DNA of 10,704 nucleotides from CBFFRJ01 sp965644225 (GTDB lineage: Bacteria; Pseudomonadota; Gammaproteobacteria; Enterobacterales; Enterobacteriaceae): contig NZ_CBFFRJ010000161.1 in assembly GCF_965644225.1 (NCBI RefSeq), positions 1 through 10,704 on the forward strand. The letters run 5' to 3'. Position numbers and translations under genes: made by a program. Positions 1 through 6,676 of this stretch are shown here, piece by piece. Each line of letters begins with the position of its first letter. Positions within the stretch are counted from its first letter, which is position 1. Under the pieces are notes generated by a model that saw nothing but the letters and a program-made list of their open reading frames with translations, did no database searches and was not told where the DNA came from.

Positions 1-11
1 CCATAAATTAA

Positions 12-49
12 CCTGCTTTTGATGTTGGATTGAACATATCAAAATCAGG
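12..49. repeat. Inverted repeat upstream of the MFS gene
   Basis: Arms CCTGCTTTTGAT (12-23) and ATCAAAATCAGG (38-49) pair at 11 of 12 positions, with a single C/T mismatch at 16/45, around a 14-base loop. The rest of 1-182 holds no gene I can support. The arms are not followed by a run of T on the plus strand, so a terminator for a gene to the left is unlikely. On the minus strand the following bases are TTAATTTATGG, but no minus-strand gene ends here. An operator or transcript hairpin ahead of the efflux gene is the best remaining reading. Confidence 0.5.
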
Positions 50-182
50 CAATTACACAATTTTATGTACAGGCTCATTCTGCAGGATTATCGACACCAT
101 CAAAGCGATTAAAATAGCGCCTGTCACGCCCCGGCGCGTTCCTCCTCTGCCCGGGCATCAAGCTGTTACTAATCGAGAATCT

Positions 183-1364
183 ATGACTAAAACCACAACC
201 GGGCCGCTGTTCATTGCGATCCTCAGCGCACTGATGGCGTTCACCTCGCTGTCGACGGATATTTATCTGCCCGCCATGCCCGTCATGGCCGCTGAGTTGC
301 AGGGGGATATTGAGCTCACCGTCACCGGCTTTCTGGTTGGCTTCGCCCTCGCCCAACTGGTATGGGGGCCGATCAGCGACCACCTTGGCCGCCGGGTGCC
401 GCTGTTTATCGGCATGGTGCTGTTTGTTATTGGTTCGCTGGGCTGCGCGCATTCCAGCTCGATCAATGAGATAGTTTTCTGGCGCGTCTTTCAGGCCATG
501 GGGGCCTGTACCGGGCCGATGCTGGCGAGGGCGATGATCCGCGATCTCTTTAGCCGTACCCGTGCCGCGCAGATGCTTTCCACCCTGATTATCGTCATGG
601 CGATTGCGCCGATCGCCGGCCCGCTGATGGGCGGGCAGATCATTCGTTTTACCTCCTGGCATGCCATCTTCTGGCTGCTGGCGGTGATTGGCGTGCTGAT
701 GTTTCTGTCACTGTGGTTGTTACCGGAAACCCTGCCCGCAGAGAAACGCACTCCGGCTTCACTGAGTGGCGCTTTTCGCAACTACGGGTCGCTGCTGAAA
801 AACACCCTTTTTATGCGCTACACCCTGAGCCTGACCTTCTTTTACGTTGCCGCCTATGCGTTTATCACCGGCTCGCCCGCGGTCTACATCAGTTACTACG
901 GCATTGATCCGCAGTATTACGGCTGGCTGTTCGCGGTCAATATTGTCGGGGTGATGGGCATGAGCATGGTGAACCGCAGGCTGGTTGGGCGACACCCACT
1001 TGAAAGATTGCTGAAGATAGCCGCAACGGTGGCAGCCCTGGCGGTTGTGGTGCTGGCGGTCCTGGTGAAGTGGCAGCTGGGCGGCATTGCGGCGGTGGTG
1101 GTGAGCGTGTTTATCTATTTCTCGATGAACGGCATTATTGCCGCAACCTCAACGGCGGCGGCGCTGGATGAGGTGCCGACGATGGCCGGGTCAGCCTCAG
1201 CGCTGATTGGCTCGCTACAATATGGCAGCGGCATCGTCTCTTCACTGCTGCTGGCGTTGTTTAACGACGGCACCCCGTGGACGATGGCCTGGATCATGGC
1301 ATTTTTTACCCTCGCCAGCGCCGCGATCATTATTTTACCGGGTCGCAAAACCGCAACCCGGTAA
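183..1364 (+). CDS. Bcr/CflA-family MFS drug-efflux transporter
   Basis: Predicted inner-membrane proton/drug antiporter of 393 residues, the usual size for the Bcr/CflA (DHA1) group, with about 12 hydrophobic segments across its length. The first membrane segment ends in TDIYLP (residues 25-30), resembling the Asp-x-Tyr-Leu-Pro signature of Bcr/CmlA proteins. MFS motif A is seen as WGPISDHLGRR (61-71) in the loop between TM2 and TM3. An R-A-x-x-R-D segment and AGPLMGG follow in TM4-5, as in drug/H+ antiporters. The open frame extends 51 codons further upstream, but that extension is not hydrophobic and has no family resemblance. The ATG at 183 follows a weak GAGA (175-178) and puts TM1 at the N-terminus, so it is the likely start. 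The gene converges on the aldo/keto reductase with only 5 bases between the stop codons. Substrate cannot be told from sequence; E. coli YdhC and Bcr are relatives. Confidence 0.9.
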   Translation: MTKTTTGPLFIAILSALMAFTSLSTDIYLPAMPVMAAELQGDIELTVTGFLVGFALAQLVWGPISDHLGRRVPLFIGMVLFVIGSLGCAHSSSINEIVFWRVFQAMGACTGPMLARAMIRDLFSRTRAAQMLSTLIIVMAIAPIAGPLMGGQIIRFTSWHAIFWLLAVIGVLMFLSLWLLPETLPAEKRTPASLSGAFRNYGSLLKNTLFMRYTLSLTFFYVAAYAFITGSPAVYISYYGIDPQYYGWLFAVNIVGVMGMSMVNRRLVGRHPLERLLKIAATVAALAVVVLAVLVKWQLGGIAAVVVSVFIYFSMNGIIAATSTAAALDEVPTMAGSASALIGSLQYGSGIVSSLLLALFNDGTPWTMAWIMAFFTLASAAIIILPGRKTATR

Positions 1365-1369
1365 GCCGT

Positions 1370-2323
1370 TTATTTGCCCGCGTTATTCAGCGCCGCAATC
1401 TCCTGTGCTGAGAGCGTCAGGGAAAGGGCAGTGACAAAGCTGTCCACCTGGGCGATTTTGGTCGCACTGGCGATCGGCGCAGTGACGCCGGGCTGGGCAA
1501 TCAGCCAGGCCAGCGCGACTTCAGCCGGTTTAACCTGATGGGCAGCAGCCACCTGGTCGAGAGCATCGAGAATGCTGAAACCTCTCGCATTCAGATATTA
1601 ACCAATACCCTGACCACGCTGGCTCTGACCGAGATCGCTTTCACTACGGTATTTACCTGAGAGGAAGCCGGAGGCCAGGCTGTAGTAGGTCACCACGCCG
1701 ATGTTTTCCCGGACGGTCAGATCCTGCAATGCCCCCTCGAAACTTTCACGGTCATAGAGGTTATATTCCGGCTGCAAGACCTGATAACGCGGCAGCGCGT
1801 TCTCGTCCGCCGCTTTCAGGGAAGCCTGCAACTGCTCAGCATTCAGATTGGAGGCGCCCACGGCGCGAATTTTCCCGGCCTTGAGCAGTTTTTCATAGGC
1901 GCCGAGGGTTTCGTCGTAAGGGGTTTCGCTATCCGGCCAGTGGGAAAAATAGAGGTCGATATGGTCGGTTTGCAGACGACGCAATGAGTCTTCCACCGCC
2001 TGCGCAATCCAGCGGGCAGAGAGCCCTTTTTTGCCCGGCTCGCCCAGATCCGAACCCACTTTGGTAAACAGGGTCACCTTATCGCGTGCGCCTGGATGGG
2101 CAGCCAGCCATTTACCAATAATGGTCTCAGATTCGCCGCCTTTGTTACCCGGCGCCCAGGACGAGTAGACGTCTGCGGTGTCGATCGCGGTCAACCCTCT
2201 TTCCAGCAACGCATCCAGCAAACTGAAACTCTGCTTCTCATCCACGGTCCAGCCAAATACATTACCGCCAAAAACCAGCGCCGGGATCTGTAAACCAGTC
2301 GTGCCTAATGAACGTAAAGCCAT
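1370..2323 (-). pseudogene. Aldo/keto reductase broken by an in-frame TAA
   Basis: NAD(P)H-dependent aldo/keto reductase, a cytosolic TIM-barrel enzyme reducing aldehydes or ketones. The start is the ATG at 2323, behind AAAGG with a 9-base spacer. The catalytic tetrad is intact: Asp48 and Tyr53 (AIDTADVYSSW), Lys88 (LFTKVG) and His128 (DLYFSHWPD). The frame then meets TAA at 1600-1598 (codon 242) and continues without shift for 75 more codons to the TAA at 1370. Those codons encode the normal C-terminal part, including a PIASATK segment that binds the cofactor phosphate in this family. Without the stop the protein would be 317 residues, normal length. Relatives tend to have Lys at this point (GKYL), so one AAA-to-TAA change would explain it; that comparison is from memory. 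The 241-residue product would lack the last barrel elements and cofactor contacts and is probably inactive. A restart at the GTG at 1552 would give only 60 residues. Sequencing error or readthrough cannot be excluded. Confidence 0.85.
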
Positions 2324-2392
2324 GTGCAAATACCTTTGAGATGACGGACTGACGTGCGCGCTCCCTGCCTGTACGGTCCGGACGACAATGAG

Positions 2393-2410
2393 CGGTTCAT
2401 CACTGAACCG
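2393..2410. promoter_or_regulatory. Perfect 7-bp dyad upstream of the aldo/keto reductase
   Basis: CGGTTCA (2393-2399), spacer TCAC, TGAACCG (2404-2410): a perfect inverted repeat about 70-87 bases upstream of the reductase start, in the 230-base gap (2324-2553) between the rpiR-type gene and the reductase. A second short palindrome, GTCCGGAC, lies at 2376-2383. The layout fits an operator for the reductase gene. I found no convincing -35/-10 pair or strong terminator elsewhere in the gap, so the reductase could also be co-transcribed from the regulator gene. Confidence 0.35.
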
Positions 2411-2553
2411 GAGCCCTGATTTTTTGCCTGTCTTACACAATAATCGCCAGGTCCCCCCGATGGGGTTAGCAAAATGTGGCTTTTAGACAGATTATCTTTG
2501 CCCATCGAAAGACCAAAAACGGCATAAGGCCTGCGGCAATGGCCACAATTCGA

Positions 2554-3393
2554 TCAACTGCCCGTGGGATCCAGCGCCAGGGAAAGCGCCAGAGTTTGCG
2601 CCAGGCACATAGAGGCCACCTGAGAGCGAAAACCGTCCACCTGGGCTTCACGCACCACAAAGCAGATATCGCTGAACGCCGCCAGAGGGCTCACCAGGCT
2701 GTCGGTTATCGCAATTTGTTTCGCCCCGCGCCTGGCCCCCAGCTCAATCAGTTCAAGGGCTTCCTGCGAGTAGGGCGAGTAGCTGATGGCGATCACCACA
2801 TCAAGAGGACCGATCATGCTGAGTTGTTCAGAAAACATGCCGCCAAGGCCGTCGATCAGAAAGGTGCGTCGTTCAAGATGGCGCAAGGCGTAAGTCATAT
2901 AGTTCGCCACGCTGAACGAGCGGCGCAGCCCAATCACGTAGATATTTTCGGCCTGCTGCAGCAGGGCCACCGCCTGATCCAGTTGCTCCGGTCGCGTCTG
3001 ATTAACCAACTGTTGCAGCGCCTGGGCATTCACCAGAGAAAAGATGTTGAGAATTTCGGCGGGCTGTTCCGGCGCAGTCGCCTTATCTTCGCTCGCCGTC
3101 TGACGATAAAGACGCGCGCGTTCGGTGTAGCTGGCGGTCTCCTCCATCAAATGCTGGCGAAAAACCTGTTTCATTTCATTGAAGCCACTAAAACCAAAAG
3201 CACTGGCAAAGCGGATCAAGGTTGAGGGCGGAACATCCACGTTTTGCGCGATGGAGGCCACCGTATCAAAGGCCACGCTGTTGCTGTTGTCCAGGATGTA
3301 GCGCGCGACCTGCTTCAGCCGCTTGCTTAAGCTGTCATAACGTGTGCGGATCTCTTCCTGCAAAATCGAGAGTTGGGTGGGATGGTTCGCCAT
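2554..3393 (-). CDS. RpiR/MurR-family transcriptional regulator (HTH + SIS)
   Basis: Cytosolic DNA-binding regulator of 279 residues, the usual RpiR length. The N-terminal HTH_6 domain covers roughly residues 5-80, with the recognition region in VASIAQNVDVPPSTLIRFA (45-63), the typical P-S-T-L-x-R-F-A turn of the family. A SIS sugar-phosphate isomerase-like domain follows at about 145-250: IYVIGLRRS (151-159) and AISYSPYSQE (202-211) are the Gly/Ser-rich loops that hold a phosphosugar. Such proteins sense a phosphorylated sugar or sugar acid; which one is not readable here. The start ATG (3393) has a modest GTGAG six bases upstream. The reductase gene lies 230 bases downstream on the same strand and is a possible target. 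The regulator probably controls itself, because its upstream region carries GAAAT-type dyads. Confidence 0.92.
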   Translation of the reverse strand: MANHPTQLSILQEEIRTRYDSLSKRLKQVARYILDNSNSVAFDTVASIAQNVDVPPSTLIRFASAFGFSGFNEMKQVFRQHLMEETASYTERARLYRQTASEDKATAPEQPAEILNIFSLVNAQALQQLVNQTRPEQLDQAVALLQQAENIYVIGLRRSFSVANYMTYALRHLERRTFLIDGLGGMFSEQLSMIGPLDVVIAISYSPYSQEALELIELGARRGAKQIAITDSLVSPLAAFSDICFVVREAQVDGFRSQVASMCLAQTLALSLALDPTGS

Positions 3394-3431
3394 AGCGCAC
3401 TCACTGAAATAAAAATTTCGATTGCGCTATG
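3391..3431 (-). promoter_or_regulatory. Start-codon hairpin of the rpiR-type gene
   Basis: CATAGCGCA (3391-3399) and TGCGCTATG (3423-3431) form a perfect 9-bp inverted repeat. The minus-strand ATG start codon (3393-3391) is the last triplet of one arm. Inside the 23-base loop, GAAAT/ATTTC (3406-3419) adds a second 5-bp stem with a four-base loop. In the mRNA the ribosome-binding GTGAG would sit in the internal loop and the ATG would be base-paired. Translational control is possible, or the repeat may simply be a protein-binding dyad. Confidence 0.5.
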
Positions 3432-3478
3432 ATAACAGACAAAAAGAAATTTTCATTCCTATAATGAAATTGAATTTC
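3406..3478. promoter_or_regulatory. Three GAAAT...ATTTC dyads, probable operators
   Basis: Site 1 is GAAAT-N4-ATTTC (3406-3419). Site 2 is GAAAT-N4-ATTCC (3446-3459), one mismatch. Site 3 is GAAATTGAATTTC (3466-3478), a 6-bp dyad around one base. Their centres, near 3412.5, 3452.5 and 3472, are 40 and 19.5 bases apart, close to whole helical turns, so the sites face the same side of the DNA. They fill the space between the LysR stop (3484) and the rpiR start (3393), where the rpiR promoter must lie. RpiR-type proteins often bind short inverted repeats, so autoregulation is inferred. A GATAAT at about 3480 is a possible -10 but has no good -35. Confidence 0.45.
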
Positions 3479-3483
3479 TATTA

Positions 3484-4416
3484 TCAGGTTGAATGAAATA
3501 TCGGTAATGTATTCAGCAATGCCGTGGTGGCGCACAGGTGCTCACGCAGGGTGCTGTGTAGCTGGCGAATAGCCGGCGAGAATTGCTTGCGGTGTGGGCA
3601 AATCAGGTTTAGCGGCGCGGCTTCACCGGGATATTGCGGCAACAGCACTTCCAGTCGTCCTGCCTGAACATCTTCGCTGATATCAATCCAGGATTTGTAG
3701 ACAATCCCCATGCCGTCAATGGCCCAGCGGCGGGCGACATCCGCATCGTCACACAACATCCGGCTTTTCACGATCAACTGACGACGCGCATCCCCCCGGC
3801 CAAAGCTCCATTTGTCATAAACATGGCTGTTCATGGTGAACAGCAGGCAGTGATGACGAGTGATGTCGTCGAGAGTTTGCGGCCGTCCCTGTTTTGCCAG
3901 ATACGCAGGAGAGGCGGCCAGCACGCGGCGATTGTCCTCGGCCAGCGGCAGCGCGACGTAGCTACTGTTATCCAGTGCCCCGTAGCGGATAGCAATGTCC
4001 ACCGGGTCGCGAAACACATTGCTGATTTGATCCGAGAGCGATAAGCGCAGAGAGACTTTCGGATGCTGCTCGCAGAACCGGGTAATCAGCGGCAGCAGCA
4101 CATTCCGGCCAATGTCCGACGGAACCGCCATACGCAGTTCACCCTGAATATCATCATCCCCGCTGTGCAGGCTTTCTGCTCCGGCCTGCACCACCGCGAG
4201 CATCTCCTGGGCAAACGGCAGGTATTTTTCGCCTTCTGCCGTCAGACGCAGACTGCGCGTGGAGCGCACGAACAGGCGTTTATCCAGCGAGCGCTCCAGC
4301 CGATGAACGGCGGCGCTCACCTGCCCCGGTAAGAGATCGACTTCCCGTGCCGCATTGGAAAAACTGCCCAGCGCCGCAGCGCGGACAAACAAAGTGACAT
4401 CTTCAAGGCGGATCAT
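3484..4416 (-). CDS. LysR-family transcriptional regulator
   Basis: LysR-type regulator of 310 residues, normal length. The winged HTH occupies residues 1-60, with the characteristic LGSFSNAAREVDLLPGQVS (16-34) and RLERSLDKRLFVRSTR (39-54), followed by LTAEGE. Residues from about 90 form the two-lobed effector-binding fold. The segment DPVDIAIRYG and the ending resemble the CrgA/DsdC-like group (PBP2_CrgA). The start ATG (4416) has GGGAG five bases upstream. It is divergent from the nitroreductase gene, the usual arrangement for a LysR protein and its target, so control of that gene in response to an electrophile or quinone is plausible but inferred. Confidence 0.92.
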   Translation of the reverse strand: MIRLEDVTLFVRAAALGSFSNAAREVDLLPGQVSAAVHRLERSLDKRLFVRSTRSLRLTAEGEKYLPFAQEMLAVVQAGAESLHSGDDDIQGELRMAVPSDIGRNVLLPLITRFCEQHPKVSLRLSLSDQISNVFRDPVDIAIRYGALDNSSYVALPLAEDNRRVLAASPAYLAKQGRPQTLDDITRHHCLLFTMNSHVYDKWSFGRGDARRQLIVKSRMLCDDADVARRWAIDGMGIVYKSWIDISEDVQAGRLEVLLPQYPGEAAPLNLICPHRKQFSPAIRQLHSTLREHLCATTALLNTLPIFHST

Positions 4417-4470
4417 ACTGGCTCCCGGGCCGGATAGCGTGGCGACAGCCCCCTTTGTGCCAGAAAAACC

Positions 4471-4548
4471 CCACTGAGCAAAGTGGTCAGGCGGCTATTT
4501 TCACTTTTCGAGTGAAAGTGCTGCATGATTAGGGTGATTTATCTCACC
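4471..4548. promoter_or_regulatory. Divergent lysR/nitroreductase control region with three dyads
   Basis: The 210-base divergent gap (4417-4626) holds three inverted repeats. CCACT-N6-AGTGG spans 4471-4486. TTTCACT-N5-AGTGAAA spans 4499-4517, perfect 7-bp arms. GGTGA-N6-TCACC spans 4533-4548. Their centres (4478.5, 4508, 4540.5) are about three helical turns apart. The first two share CACT...AGTG and are candidate LysR recognition and activation sites. The third has a perfect GTGA-N6-TCAC core and could equally be a CRP site. No strong sigma-70 promoter stands out; TATTCT near 4560 is a weak -10 candidate for the nitroreductase. Confidence 0.45.
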
Positions 4549-4626
4549 TTCATTTACGTTTATTCTCAACCCACCAGACGGGGCGGCACGCTCCCGATTT
4601 TTCATTTTTTAGCCAGGAGAGAGATG

Positions 4627-5280
4627 ATGACTTTAGATGATGCAGTTGTTGCCCGTCATACCGTTAAGGCTTTTGAACCCGGCAAGACATTGCCCCAGGA
4701 TCTGATTGATACCCTGCTGAATGTGCTGCATAACAGTCCCTCTTCGGTGAACTCCCAGCCGTGGCACTTTGTGGTCGCCTCCACGCCCGAAGGCCGCGAA
4801 GCGATGGCGAAATCCACCACTGGCGCCTACGCCTATAACGAACCTAAAGTCCTGAATGCTTCCCACGTTATTGCTCTGTGTATGCGTAGCGATATCACCG
4901 AGCAGCATCTGCAAAATGTGCTGGCTCAGGAAAACAACGATGGCCGTTTTGTAGCTGACGGCGCGCAGGCAGGCCAGGATAAGAGCCGCCGCTCATACGT
5001 TGATATGCACCGCTATGAGTCGCGCGATGTCCCGCAGTGGATGGAAAAACAGGTTTATCTGGCGCTGGGCGGCCTGCTGCTGGGCGCGGCGATGCTCGGT
5101 ATCGACGCCACGCCAATGGAAGGATTTGATCAACGCGGGCTGGATCTCGCACTTGGCCTGCGTGAAAAAGGACTGACCAGCGTGGTGCTGGTGTCGCTCG
5201 GTTACCGCAGCGAGAAAGACTTCAATGCCGCTCTGCCTAAGTCCCGTCTGCCGCGTGAAGACGTGTTTACCTTTATTTGA
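4627..5280 (+). CDS. nfsB: NfsB-type oxygen-insensitive NAD(P)H nitroreductase
   Basis: FMN-dependent cytosolic nitroreductase/quinone reductase that reduces nitroaromatics by two-electron steps. At 217 residues it matches E. coli NfsB in length. The N-terminal RHTVKAF (residues 10-16) is the FMN-phosphate site (RHSTKAF in NfsB), SPSSVNSQPWHF follows, then ADGAQA, MEGFD and the C-terminal LPKSRLP that completes the FMN pocket. AGGAG at 4615-4619 lies 7 bases before the ATG at 4627 and only 4 before the ATG at 4624; the later start also aligns with NfsB. A longer frame back to 4525 has no RBS or homology. It is divergent from the LysR gene, and a terminator follows. It may be a paralogue rather than the housekeeping nfsB, so the symbol denotes the family. 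Confidence 0.88.
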   Translation: MTLDDAVVARHTVKAFEPGKTLPQDLIDTLLNVLHNSPSSVNSQPWHFVVASTPEGREAMAKSTTGAYAYNEPKVLNASHVIALCMRSDITEQHLQNVLAQENNDGRFVADGAQAGQDKSRRSYVDMHRYESRDVPQWMEKQVYLALGGLLLGAAMLGIDATPMEGFDQRGLDLALGLREKGLTSVVLVSLGYRSEKDFNAALPKSRLPREDVFTFI

Positions 5281-5283
5281 TGC

Positions 5284-5303
5284 CCGCAGATAACATCTGG
5301 CGG
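5284..5303. repeat. Small hairpin in the convergent gap
   Basis: CCGCAGAT pairs with ATCT-G-GCGG around an AAC loop, with one bulged G. No T-run follows on either strand. It lies between the nitroreductase stop and the terminator, and 67 bases past the togB stop in the other direction. It may help end togB transcription, but this is weak. Confidence 0.3.
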
Positions 5304-5316
5304 CGTTAAACGGATG

Positions 5317-5346
5317 ACGGCCTCCCCTGACGGGGAAGCCGTTTTA
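5317..5346 (+). terminator. Rho-independent terminator of the nitroreductase gene
   Basis: ACGGC-C-TCCCC, loop TGAC, GGGGA-A-GCCGT: ten base pairs with one C/A mismatch and a 4-base loop, followed by TTTTAG on the plus strand. The hairpin begins 37 bases after the nitroreductase stop. In the other direction it lies 24 bases past the togB stop but has only a poor T-tract (CATCCGTTTAA), so it may act partly in both directions. Confidence 0.8.
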
Positions 5347-5369
5347 GCCTGCCACGAACTCACACATCG

Positions 5370-6665
5370 CTAGCGCATCGCGCGTTTCAGGATACGTTCA
5401 GCCTGACGCTGGAAGTCCACTGCGGTCTCCTCAACGGTTTTTTGTCCGTAGTCGATATATTGCAGAGCGGTGCCGAATTGCGCCACGATCTGCGGATCGT
5501 CGAAATAAGGTGAAACGGTGAGTTTAGCAGGCAGTGATTTCGCCAGACGCAACCCGGCAACAGAAGGATCGCTCTCTTTGATGGTGCCGTTTTTGGTCAG
5601 GATCTCCACCGCCACGTTGCTCAACGGAACGCCACGCTCAAGGCCCAGCGTTTCCACGCCTTCTTTACTGTTGAGCAGGAAGTTAATGACCTTCGCTGCG
5701 GCCTGTGGGTCTTTGGTGGATTTACCAATAGAGAGCATCTGCGCAGGTTTAAAGAACAGGCCCGCATCCGTGGCGTTTGCCATCATCGGGTAGCTGCCCA
5801 GTTCCAGCTTAGCTGGCGGTTTGAGGTTGTCGGAATACTTGGTCACGGTGGAGTTCCACATGTAGACGCCGCCCCATTCACCCTGGATCCACGGCTTCAT
5901 CTCATACATGTTGCTCTTACCAAATGAGGCATAGTATTTGGTGTCCGGCATAACATGGCTGTCAACCAGCGCTTTGTAGGTCTGGAAGAATTCAATCCAC
6001 TGCTCTTTGCTGTAGGAGAATTTCTTCGCTTTTTCATCCACTGCCGGAATGTTGTACTTCTGGATCATGTAAGAGTTCAGCAGCGCCAGCGTATCCTGAT
6101 GCTCCAGCACCACCGGGTAGTATTCTTTGCCCAGCTTGCTTTCAAAGGCTTTCCCCGCCGCTTTCAACTCATCCCAGGTTTTCGGATAGGCAACGCCCGC
6201 CTTTTTCCAGGTTTCGTCGTTAAAGTAGAACACGCGCGCGGTAACAGAAATTGGGATCCCGTTGAGCTTGCCATTGACGGTGGTGGACTGAAGCTCTTTG
6301 GCATCGAACTGGCTCAGGTCGATGGTATCTTTCAGGGTATTCAGGTCGTAAAAACCATCGCCATTTTTAGAGAAGATCGGCAACCAGTTCCAGTTGGTCT
6401 GCATCACGTCCGGCTCGGTGCCGCCGGCAATTTGCGTGGTCAGACGCGACAAATGCCCGTCCCAGCCCGTATATTCCGCTTTTACCGAGATGTCCGGGTT
6501 CTGTTTATGGAACTCTTCCAGCGCCTTCAGCGTGACCTGATGGCGACCATTGCCCCCCCACCAGGACATACGTAAATCGACATCTTTTGCCATGGATGGC
6601 AGTGCAGTAAGGCCGAGGCAAGCTGAAACCGCAGCGCTCAAAAGCACTTTTTTCATTTTTTTCAT
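5370..6665 (-). CDS. togB: Oligogalacturonide-binding protein of ABC importer
   Basis: Periplasmic solute-binding protein (SBP type 1) of 431 residues. A Sec signal peptide is clear: Met-Lys-rich start, hydrophobic core VLLSAAVSACLGLTALP and cleavage after SMA (residue 26). There is no lipobox, so the protein should be soluble. The mature part begins DVDLRMSWWGGNGRHQ and carries TGWDGHLSRL and TEPDVMQTNWNWLP, segments I associate with TogB of Dickeya and Yersinia. It would deliver unsaturated or saturated oligogalacturonides to TogMN. It is the last gene of the operon, 11 bases after togA. The ATG at 6665 has AAGGGG 7 bases upstream; the ATG three codons later is less well placed. Assignment to pectin oligomers rests on this resemblance plus the KdgM gene and KdgR-like sites upstream. 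Confidence 0.88.
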   Translation of the reverse strand: MKKMKKVLLSAAVSACLGLTALPSMAKDVDLRMSWWGGNGRHQVTLKALEEFHKQNPDISVKAEYTGWDGHLSRLTTQIAGGTEPDVMQTNWNWLPIFSKNGDGFYDLNTLKDTIDLSQFDAKELQSTTVNGKLNGIPISVTARVFYFNDETWKKAGVAYPKTWDELKAAGKAFESKLGKEYYPVVLEHQDTLALLNSYMIQKYNIPAVDEKAKKFSYSKEQWIEFFQTYKALVDSHVMPDTKYYASFGKSNMYEMKPWIQGEWGGVYMWNSTVTKYSDNLKPPAKLELGSYPMMANATDAGLFFKPAQMLSIGKSTKDPQAAAKVINFLLNSKEGVETLGLERGVPLSNVAVEILTKNGTIKESDPSVAGLRLAKSLPAKLTVSPYFDDPQIVAQFGTALQYIDYGQKTVEETAVDFQRQAERILKRAMR

Positions 6666-6676
6666 TATTAGACCCC

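Noticed and set aside
30..182. 51-codon N-terminal extension of the MFS protein
   Set aside because: No hydrophobic or family-like sequence and no RBS; the ATG at 183 gives the normal Bcr/CflA length.
2521..2553. Possible terminator of the rpiR-type gene (GGCC repeats then TTTTT on the minus strand)
   Set aside because: The pairing is poor and the T-run is not directly after a stem.
2476..3225. 249-residue plus-strand frame opposite the rpiR-type gene
   Set aside because: Basic, low-complexity shadow of the antisense coding sequence; the RpiR product on the other strand has clear domains.
4447..4462. Sigma-54-like TGGCAC-N5-GGGCT upstream of lysR
   Set aside because: The -24 part is good but the -12 part lacks the usual TTGC, and no enhancer-binding protein or context supports it.
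5955..6575. 206-residue plus-strand frame opposite togB
   Set aside because: Antisense shadow; no RBS or family features.
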